Assembly: GCA_946479005.1 (NCBI GenBank)
Contig: CAMLEM010000154.1
Location: forward strand, 1 to 5,061
DNA length: 5,061 bases
From: an uncultured Chitinophagaceae bacterium
GTDB taxonomy: Bacteria; Bacteroidota; Bacteroidia; Chitinophagales; Chitinophagaceae
Direction of reading: 5' to 3'
Position numbers and translations under genes: made by a program. The notes beneath the pieces are model-generated. The model was not told where the DNA came from. It saw only the letters and a program-made list of their open reading frames with translations, and ran no database searches. This document shows, piece by piece, positions 1 to 5,061 of this stretch (the stretch's first letter is position 1; every line of letters starts with the position of its first letter).

Positions 1-194
1 ATCTCCCAGATGTAAACACCGGGATTCAGGCTGATCTCCTTCCGTATCGTCCCGGCCTGCAGCCTGAAATTCTCTGTGGCTACCCTTCTGCCGGACATAT
101 CAAATACATTGAGTTGGAAGTTGCCCGTAACGGAGTTCTGGATCTGTAGTATCATACGGTTTGCAGTACCCGACAGGCTCTTTACATCAAAATC
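1..194 (-). other. Partial T9SS type A-like C-terminal sorting domain
   Basis: From about residue 960 to the window edge the protein shows the usual pattern of Bacteroidota Por secretion (type IX) sorting domains: alternating hydrophobic strands, a 'NVFDMSGRRV' strand-turn (compare the common V-Y-D-x-x-G-R-x-V), and 'SLNPGVYIWE' matching the L-x-P-G-V-Y-I motif. The domain normally ends 10-20 residues later with a short basic strand, which would lie outside the window. The usual opening 'PNP' is not visible: the stretch at about 964-973 reads KSLSGTANRM instead. Role: targets the protein through the outer membrane for surface anchoring or release. Confidence 0.8.
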
Positions 195-3071
195 CTTGAT
201 CAGCATATTCTCCACTCTCCTTATGCCCAGGTATTGCCTGTTACCATCGATATCCACCTGCACCAGCCGGTAATAGCTGATCCCCGCAAGCGGTACCTGA
301 TCGATGAACTGGTAATCTCTTTCGAAAGAGCTGTTACCCGCACCGTTCACCGTGCCGATGGGCTCAAAACTGGTTGCATTGGAAGATCTTTCAATGATAT
401 ACTCGCGGTTATTGGTTTCAGTAGCGGTCTTCCAGGTCACATACACCTTTCCATCCAGGAAACGCGCTTCATAATTCAGTAATGACACGGGAAGGGTTCC
501 ATTGGTGGTCACACTGAACTGGTCGGTGACACAACCGTAAGCGTCCGTTACAGAATACAGGGTATTGCTGTTATTGGGCGGGGTTACATTCACCTGCCTT
601 GAAGTGCCGCCAGTGCTCCAGCTATAGGAGGCTGCAGGCCAGGATGCGGTGAGCTGTTGAGACGAACCGTTTGTAATGTTGTAATTCGTGATCTTATTGA
701 CATCCTTCATAATGGTGAACTGGTCGAATACACTTCCATCTCTCCTCAGCATCTTGGCATCTAGCCGGTTGTCTTCCACTTCAAAATAGAAGATGCCGGC
801 ATCGTTCACCGCGTAGGGCATCGCATAGGCACCAAAATTGGTATTCGTTCCGCCACTGGCACCCACTGAACCCGATACCACATACACGGTACCGTGATTG
901 GCAGGTGTGCTATTGTACACATAAGGGCAGGAGCTCGCATTGGTATAACGTGCGCTGGATGTACTCACTGCGTGTGTTGCCGCCGAGAAGGAGGTCCAGC
1001 TTCCCGTGAAATTCCGCAGCAGGTAGCCTCTCTCGTAAGCGTGGCTATGCCCGCAAATGATCAGGTCCACACCCCTGGTTTCCAAAAAGGTGATAAAGTT
1101 CTGGCGGATGGCGATGAGATCGGACTCGGTATCCGAGTTATGACTGGATTTCGTGTAGGGCGGGTGATGCCAGTAAGCAATGGTCCACTTTTTTGTATTA
1201 GCGGCCAGGTCGGCGGTAAGCCAGGTTTTCAACGAGCTGGAACCGGCGCTCTGCATATCCGTACCATCTCCTTCAATACCATAAGAATCCAGGGAAAGGA
1301 AATGGATATTCCCGATGTCGTAAGAGTAATAATTCTGCTTTCCTGAAGCAACGCCTCCACTCTCGCCGTTCATTGGCGTTGTAAAATTGTTGTGATAGGC
1401 CATTGAGCGGGATGATTTATTGCCGGAATTATTACCATAGTCGTGGTTACCCGGAGAAGGATACATCTTATGGTTCTTCATAATGTTCGCTCCATAGATG
1501 CCAAAGAAATTTGCAGTGTACTCCGCGTCCGTTCCTGTTGAGTAGGCATTATCACCCATCAGGATCCAGGCATCAGGCGCATCAATTCCATTTGCTGTTA
1601 AATATGACAAATAGTTGCTGAGATTATCATCCTGGTAGGCCGCATTCCCCCTGCCGCAGTCGCCGAAGGCAGTGATACGGATCTTACGGGTCGTATTCGC
1701 GGGTGGATTTGTACGGAAGAAATTATCCGTACCTGCCTGCAATACAGTGCCATCCGTTACACCTATCTCATAAAAATATTTTGTATCAGCGGTCAGACCG
1801 GTCACGCGCACGATATGTTCCGTGGTGGGACAGGTTTCTGAAGCCGAAGCGACAGTATATGAACCGTGCGCCGTTCCAACGCGAACTCGGCCCAGGCTTG
1901 CTACATTGGTTCTCCACCTGAAAGTGATCGCAGTTTCGCCTGCCACCTGGAGATAAGGCCCCCTGGAAAGGGTGGGAGTTCCTGAACCGGTGGTTCCGAA
2001 TAATTCCATATCAAATGAGAGGTCTGAGCTGGCACCGTCACTCTGGTGCATCTCCACGGCGATCGTGTTATTACCTTCCAGGAAAACACAACGCGAAAGG
2101 GAAAAAGTCACGGGTGTGGTTTCTCCTGAGCCGCTGATCGCCGAAGAGGCGGGTGTGGTGTGCGTGATGGTTCCTGCAGGCAGGTTATCCCTGATCACCT
2201 CTACTCCATTTATATATACAACCACTCCATCATCACGGATGAGGTTCAGCGTAAAATTGTTGATGCTGGCAAGCCCCGTGATATTGACAACCTTCCGGAA
2301 ATAGGTGGTCATATACTTATTATTGGCATCGGGGCCAAAGCTCACCGTAGTGGCAGGGCCATCTGCATATCCTAATTCGGCAGGTCCGGAGCTCCAGGTG
2401 GCATCATTGAAAGCGACCGTCTCCCAGTTGGCGGGACGGGTGTTGTTATCACGGTATTTCCAGGTATCGCCAAAAGAGATCAGGCTCACCGGGGCATTGT
2501 TGGCCAAAAGCTCAAGATCAAAAGTGAGGTCAGTGCTGTTTGCAGCATTCTGGTGTATCTCAACAGCTATGGTATTGTTGCCTGCTGCAAAAAAACCGGT
2601 TGACAAACTCACCGTTTGTGGAGTGGAACCATCGTCTGAAGCGCCGGAGCTGGCCAGGGTACCGTGTGCAATGGCCCCGCCGGGCATATTGTTCCGATAC
2701 CTTTCGGTGCCATTGATATAAACGACTACGCCGTCGTCCCTTCTAACATTCAAAGTGAAACTGGCATAAGTTCCGGGAGCAGGAATGGATACCACGGTAC
2801 GGAAATAAGTTGTGATGTACTTGTTATTGGCATCTGGTCCGTAGCTTACAGTTGTGGCTGGACCATCTCCGTATCCCAGTTCAGCAGCACCAGAGTTCCA
2901 GGAGGCATCGTTGAAGCCCACTGTATTCCAGTTTGCAGGACGGGTGTTGTTGTCGAGGTACTTCCAGGTATGACCGTAAGGAATGATGGTGGTTTGAGAA
3001 AAAGCGGTTACGGAAATGGCAAGCAGAATACAGCAAGCCAGGGCCTTCTCAAAGGTGGATTTCTTTTGCAT
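1..3071 (-). CDS. Secreted purple-acid-phosphatase-like metallophosphoesterase with T9SS C-terminal domain (3' end off window)
   Basis: Predicted secreted phosphoesterase that hydrolyses phosphate mono- or diesters at a two-metal centre; the substrate cannot be read from sequence. I translated most of the frame and found no internal stop or frameshift over 1023 codons. Order: signal peptide 1-25; two tandem beta-sandwich-like domains, 29-191 and 197-360; PAP N-terminal Fn3-like domain about 365-455; catalytic domain about 463-770; Ig/PKD-like segment about 795-855; Fn3-like linker about 860-953; partial T9SS sorting domain from about 960. All seven PAP metal-ligand positions are present: D471 (GDCG), D507 and Y510 (GDNAY), N542 (GNHD), H635 (WHHPPY), H675 and H677 (GHSHAYER). 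The Tyr favours PAP over generic calcineurin-like enzymes. The ATG at 3069-3071 is the first one after an in-frame stop (3135-3137), and a signal peptide follows directly; there is no Shine-Dalgarno. About 15-20 C-terminal residues are probably missing. The fold family is secure; the exact substrate is unknown. Confidence 0.93.
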   Translation of the reverse strand, partial: MQKKSTFEKALACCILLAISVTAFSQTTIIPYGHTWKYLDNNTRPANWNTVGFNDASWNSGAAELGYGDGPATTVSYGPDANNKYITTYFRTVVSIPAPGTYASFTLNVRRDDGVVVYINGTERYRNNMPGGAIAHGTLASSGASDDGSTPQTVSLSTGFFAAGNNTIAVEIHQNAANSTDLTFDLELLANNAPVSLISFGDTWKYRDNNTRPANWETVAFNDATWSSGPAELGYADGPATTVSFGPDANNKYMTTYFRKVVNITGLASINNFTLNLIRDDGVVVYINGVEVIRDNLPAGTITHTTPASSAISGSGETTPVTFSLSRCVFLEGNNTIAVEMHQSDGASSDLSFDMELFGTTGSGTPTLSRGPYLQVAGETAITFRWRTNVASLGRVRVGTAHGSYTVASASETCPTTEHIVRVTGLTADTKYFYEIGVTDGTVLQAGTDNFFRTNPPANTTRKIRITAFGDCGRGNAAYQDDNLSNYLSYLTANGIDAPDAWILMGDNAYSTGTDAEYTANFFGIYGANIMKNHKMYPSPGNHDYGNNSGNKSSRSMAYHNNFTTPMNGESGGVASGKQNYYSYDIGNIHFLSLDSYGIEGDGTDMQSAGSSSLKTWLTADLAANTKKWTIAYWHHPPYTKSSHNSDTESDLIAIRQNFITFLETRGVDLIICGHSHAYERGYLLRNFTGSWTSFSAATHAVSTSSARYTNASSCPYVYNSTPANHGTVYVVSGSVGASGGTNTNFGAYAMPYAVNDAGIFYFEVEDNRLDAKMLRRDGSVFDQFTIMKDVNKITNYNITNGSSQQLTASWPAASYSWSTGGTSRQVNVTPPNNSNTLYSVTDAYGCVTDQFSVTTNGTLPVSLLNYEARFLDGKVYVTWKTATETNNREYIIERSSNATSFEPIGTVNGAGNSSFERDYQFIDQVPLAGISYYRLVQVDIDGNRQYLGIRRVENMLIKDFDVKSLSGTANRMILQIQNSVTGNFQLNVFDMSGRRVATENFRLQAGTIRKEISLNPGVYIWE
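1992..2483 (-). repeat. Tandem domain repeat, copy 2 (residues 197-360)
   Basis: Second copy of the module, separated from copy 1 by only five residues (NAPVS). The DNA offset is exactly 504 bp (168 codons) through the first two thirds of the repeat. It then becomes 507 bp because copy 2 has one extra codon near residues 317-322. Identity is highest in the first ~60 residues and falls afterwards. The DNA copies have diverged clearly, with exact runs of only about a dozen bases, so this is an old duplication within the gene and not a recent or unstable repeat. Confidence 0.85.
2499..2987 (-). repeat. Tandem domain repeat, copy 1 (residues 29-191)
   Basis: First of two adjacent copies of a ~164-residue module inside the phosphoesterase. 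Landmarks are TWKYLDNNTRPANW, ELGYGDGPATTVS, TTYFR, RDDGVVVYING and NNTIAVEIHQ. The pattern (a W-x-Y opening, 'F-N-D-A-x-W', then YFR and DDGVVVYING) is that of the galactose-binding-like beta-sandwich modules often joined to secreted Bacteroidota and Planctomycetes enzymes. That assignment comes from motif memory, not a profile search. By hand, about 104 of 163 aligned positions match copy 2. A role in carbohydrate or surface binding is inference. Confidence 0.85.
2997..3071 (-). other. Signal peptide of the phosphoesterase (Sec, SPase I type)
   Basis: Residues 1-25 start with lysines (MQKK), then a hydrophobic core (ALACCILLAISVTAF), then an A-F-S motif that suits signal peptidase I cleavage before Q26. 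The two cysteines (C13, C14) sit early in the core, not at its end, so I do not read them as a lipobox. Export by Sec to the periplasm is the required first step for T9SS cargo, which fits the C-terminal domain of the same protein. Confidence 0.85.
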
Positions 3072-3218
3072 GAGGTTAGGATGTTGGTTTTTTCTATATT
3101 GGATTTCGAACGCTAAAAATTGTAATAAAACTTTCTACCAGCAAGGGGTTCTTACTCTATTTTTCTAGGAAGAATCTTAATAAATATTAAGTAGAAATAC
3201 TCAAAGCCCTAAAATCGA
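3072..3218. promoter_or_regulatory. Divergent intergenic region between the two genes
   Basis: These 147 bp must hold the promoters of both genes because the genes face away from each other. The region is markedly more AT-rich than the flanking coding DNA. I looked for the Bacteroidota sigma-70 pattern (TTG, about 19-20 bp, TAnnTTTG) on both strands and found no good match. The closest plus-strand -7 candidate is TATTTTTC at 3158-3165, with no TTG at the right distance. On the minus strand a TTG lies 17 bp before TACAATTT, which is weak. No Shine-Dalgarno-like sequence precedes either ATG. The exact promoters therefore remain unassigned. Confidence 0.6.
3176..3191. promoter_or_regulatory. Perfect inverted repeat CTTAATA-aa-TATTAAG, possible operator
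   Basis: Two 7-bp arms pair perfectly around a 2-bp spacer, and the symmetry stops exactly at the arm ends. The centre lies about 35 bp before the peroxidase start and about 112 bp before the phosphoesterase start. A dimeric regulator could bind such a site and affect both genes. The sequence does not match a FNR/CRP-type or Fur-type box that I know. Base composition makes AT palindromes fairly common by chance, so this is only a candidate. Confidence 0.3.
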
Positions 3219-5061
3219 ATGCAGATGAGAGCTTTAACGGGACGGTACCTGTTCACTGACACAAACCCCCTGGGGAATTTCCCTCGTAAAACTACCCTCG
3301 TGATCGGTATTTTATTCATACTAACGGTGGCGTTTAACCGTCAGTCAGCGGTAGAAAATGTACCGGTACGGGTCGCACGATATTACCTGTTCAGCCTCGA
3401 AAAACTTCGGTCCGACCTGGATTCCCTGGTGAGTCTTGCGGATAAAAAGGCCTCGCTTCCTGCATTGAAAAAACAATTTCACGTGGCGAGACATTCCTTT
3501 AAAAAGATCGCCATCCTTGTAGAATATTTTAATCCCGCGGAGAACCGGCTGCTCAACCGGCCGGCCATTGATGCGCTTCACCCCGGTGCCGTTGACAAAC
3601 TAATGAGCCCTTCCGGGTTTCAGTTTATCGAACAAGAGCTCTTCGGGGATTTCAATTTAGAAAGCCACACCAGGACCTCCTCGCTGGGCAACGCGATGAT
3701 CAAAACGATCGGGGATCTTTCCGACCAGCAGGACCTGGTAATGAAATTTCGAGAAGAGCTGGTGTGGGATGCGATGCGGGCATCCATATTACAGCTGGTG
3801 ACAACCGGGATCGCAGGATTCGACTCTCCCATAGCCCAGGCATCCATCCCGGAAACCTGCGCAAGCCTCGAGGGGCTTTGTGAACTCCTCGATCTTTTCG
3901 ATGAACGTGTAAAAAAGGAAGACATTGACCTGGTAAGATCCAGGATCCAGGCAGCGGCTGATTTTCTCGCCGGGGCGAAAAACTTCACAGCATTCGATCG
4001 CCTGGAATTTATCCGGTCGCTGGCCGATCCCCTTTATAAAAGCATCGTGCTGGCCAGGAAACAAAATAACATCCGCTATCCTCCCGGCAGCAGCGGCATC
4101 AATTTCAACGCGGAAAGCATTTTCATTGACAGTTTTTTCAAGATGAATTTTTATGGCCCGGCTGAAGACTACGGGGTGACCACAGAAAGAATTCGCCTGG
4201 GCAAAAAACTTTTCGGCGACCCCATACTCTCGGGGGAAAGGAACCGGACCTGCGCCACCTGCCACGACCCTGCAAAAGGATTCTCCGATGGACTGAAAAC
4301 ATCAATTGCCATTGACAATAAAACTCCCCTGCTACGCAATTCCCCCACCCTCTGGAATGCGGGCCTGCAAACAAAACAATTCTGGGACAGCCGTGTGGAT
4401 ATCCTGGAAAGTCAATTGGGGGAGGTGGTTCACAATCTCCAGGAAATGCAGGGATCACTCGGCAACAGCGTGAATGACCTGAAAGCTTCACCCGAATATG
4501 TCCGCCTTTTCAATGAAGCCTATTCTTCGGAGAAAAACCCGGTAAACCGTTTCACAATAGCAAATGCCATCGCTTCATATATACGGTCGCTCCGTTCCCT
4601 GGACTCCAAATTCGACAGGTACATCAGCGGCCGCTCCAATGAATATTCAGCTTCTGAAAAAAACGGGTTTAATCTCTTTATGGGGAAGGCAAAATGCGGG
4701 ACCTGTCATTTCCTCCCCCTGTTCAACGGCGTTATTCCTCCCCTTTTCACCGAAACAGAATCGGAAGTCCTTGGCGTTCCCTCAACGAAGAATAAAAAAA
4801 ATGCGGAGCTGGACAGCGACAGGGGCAAGTATAATTTCACAAAGGCGGAGATCCATCGCTTTGCATTCAAGACGCCGGGTTTGCGGAACATCGAACTCAG
4901 CGCTCCCTATATGCATAACGGGGTTTACACCACCCTGGAAGAAGTCATCGATTTTTATAACGATGGCGGCGGCGCAGGTCTCGGGATCGCCCCTCCCAAT
5001 CAAACCCTTCCGCCTGAAAAACTGAAACTTTCAAAGAAAGAAAAAAGAGAACTCATTGATT
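3219..5061 (+). CDS. Di-haem cytochrome c peroxidase / MauG-family protein with imelysin-like N-terminal region (3' end off window)
   Basis: Predicted periplasmic c-type di-haem protein of the bacterial cytochrome c peroxidase/MauG family. Members reduce hydrogen peroxide or oxidise a partner; which applies here is unknown. The two haem sites are CATCH (345-349) and CGTCH (493-497). Other family landmarks are LGKKLF (327-332), the R-N-S-P-T-L-W-N and FWDSR stretch (W389), EM (409-410), FKTPGLRN (550-557) and PYMHNG (563-568) followed by TLEEVIDFYNDGG. A membrane segment (about 25-39) after basic R23-K24 predicts an uncleaved anchor. Residues about 45-300 are all-helical with no haem site and look imelysin-like. 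The frame is open for 614 codons and ends in KKEKRELID, usually about ten residues from the end of the family. ATG 3219 follows an in-frame stop (TAA at 3210-3212); ATG 3225, two codons later, is equally possible. Confidence 0.92.
   Translation, partial: MQMRALTGRYLFTDTNPLGNFPRKTTLVIGILFILTVAFNRQSAVENVPVRVARYYLFSLEKLRSDLDSLVSLADKKASLPALKKQFHVARHSFKKIAILVEYFNPAENRLLNRPAIDALHPGAVDKLMSPSGFQFIEQELFGDFNLESHTRTSSLGNAMIKTIGDLSDQQDLVMKFREELVWDAMRASILQLVTTGIAGFDSPIAQASIPETCASLEGLCELLDLFDERVKKEDIDLVRSRIQAAADFLAGAKNFTAFDRLEFIRSLADPLYKSIVLARKQNNIRYPPGSSGINFNAESIFIDSFFKMNFYGPAEDYGVTTERIRLGKKLFGDPILSGERNRTCATCHDPAKGFSDGLKTSIAIDNKTPLLRNSPTLWNAGLQTKQFWDSRVDILESQLGEVVHNLQEMQGSLGNSVNDLKASPEYVRLFNEAYSSEKNPVNRFTIANAIASYIRSLRSLDSKFDRYISGRSNEYSASEKNGFNLFMGKAKCGTCHFLPLFNGVIPPLFTETESEVLGVPSTKNKKNAELDSDRGKYNFTKAEIHRFAFKTPGLRNIELSAPYMHNGVYTTLEEVIDFYNDGGGAGLGIAPPNQTLPPEKLKLSKKEKRELID
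3351..4118 (+). other. Imelysin-like helical N-terminal region of the di-haem protein (residues 45-300)
   Basis: This stretch is rich in charged amphipathic helices and has no CxxCH. It has the order seen in imelysin/EfeO-type four-helix proteins: an 'AR-x-x-[YF]-K-x-[IE]' style helix (VARHSFKKIAILVEYFNP), an N-R-P segment, then GFQFIEQELF at 133-142. The last resembles the G-x-H-x-x-E signature of imelysins, with Gln135 where His is usual and Glu138 kept. Two cysteines, C214 and C221, lie seven residues apart in a later helix. Similar N-terminal extensions are common in Bacteroidota peroxidases of about 600 residues. The fold assignment is from motif resemblance only. Confidence 0.5.

Noticed and set aside
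894..1346. 150-codon plus-strand open frame opposite the catalytic domain of the phosphoesterase
   Set aside because: It is antisense to the stretch encoding the WHHPPY and GHSHAYER metal-ligand motifs and has no motifs of its own.
2499..2987. Tandem repeat considered as a mobile or unstable DNA repeat
   Set aside because: The copies stay in frame, differ at many bases, have no flanking target duplications, and encode a complete domain each, so this is domain duplication.
1972..3116. Plus-strand open frames of 110, 138 and 150 codons opposite the duplicated domains
   Set aside because: They are shadows of the two tandem repeats; their similarity to one another only reflects the duplication on the coding strand.
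3268..3302. Short symmetric GGGAATTTCCC and a twice-occurring CCCTCGT near the start of the di-haem gene
   Set aside because: Both lie inside coding sequence (residues about 17-28), are short, and are explained by the encoded protein; nothing supports a regulatory role.
3300..3302. GTG as an alternative start for the di-haem protein
   Set aside because: It would remove the basic residues (R23, K24) before the membrane segment and needs a rarer start codon; the ATG at 3219 or 3225 fits better.
3789..4491. Overlapping minus-strand open frames (158 and 117 codons) opposite the di-haem gene
   Set aside because: They are antisense to a well-supported coding frame, carry no recognisable domain, and overlap each other in different frames.
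4564..5025. 153-codon plus-strand open frame inside the di-haem gene
   Set aside because: It lies wholly inside the peroxidase gene in another frame, has no family motifs, and its composition looks like a frame shadow. The peroxidase frame has both haem motifs and the family landmarks.

Overview
The window looks like chromosomal DNA from a member of the Bacteroidota, probably close to the Chitinophagaceae. It carries two large genes transcribed away from each other, and both run off the window. Three things point to the phylum. The left gene encodes a secreted multidomain protein that ends in a type IX secretion (T9SS) style C-terminal region, preceded by a linker typical of the phylum (LPVSLLNYEARF followed by TWKTATE and YYRLVQVDIDG). 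The right gene encodes a MauG/cytochrome-c-peroxidase-type di-haem protein with the long helical N-terminal extension common in Bacteroidota. Neither gene has a Shine-Dalgarno-like sequence before its start.

Layout. Positions 1-3071, minus strand: a purple-acid-phosphatase-like metallophosphoesterase of at least 1023 residues, missing only its extreme C-terminus. It has a signal peptide, two tandem copies of a ~164-residue beta-sandwich-like domain, a PAP-type N-terminal Fn3-like domain, the catalytic phosphoesterase domain with all seven expected metal-ligand positions, an Ig/PKD-like segment, an Fn3-like linker and the start of the T9SS sorting domain. Positions 3072-3218: a 147-bp AT-rich divergent intergenic region with one perfect 7+7 bp palindrome. 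Positions 3219-5061, plus strand: a di-haem peroxidase-family protein with 614 complete codons visible, missing perhaps the last ten or so residues. It has an N-terminal membrane segment, an all-helical imelysin-like region and two CxxCH haem sites.

The two products would both act outside the cytoplasm: the phosphoesterase at the cell surface or secreted, the di-haem protein in the periplasm tethered to the inner membrane. The shared upstream region allows co-regulation, but nothing in the sequence shows a functional link. I found no RNA genes, mobile elements, CRISPR arrays or complete terminators. I do not see a clearly new system. The points most worth a second look are the internal domain duplication, the imelysin-like/di-haem fusion and the palindrome between the genes.
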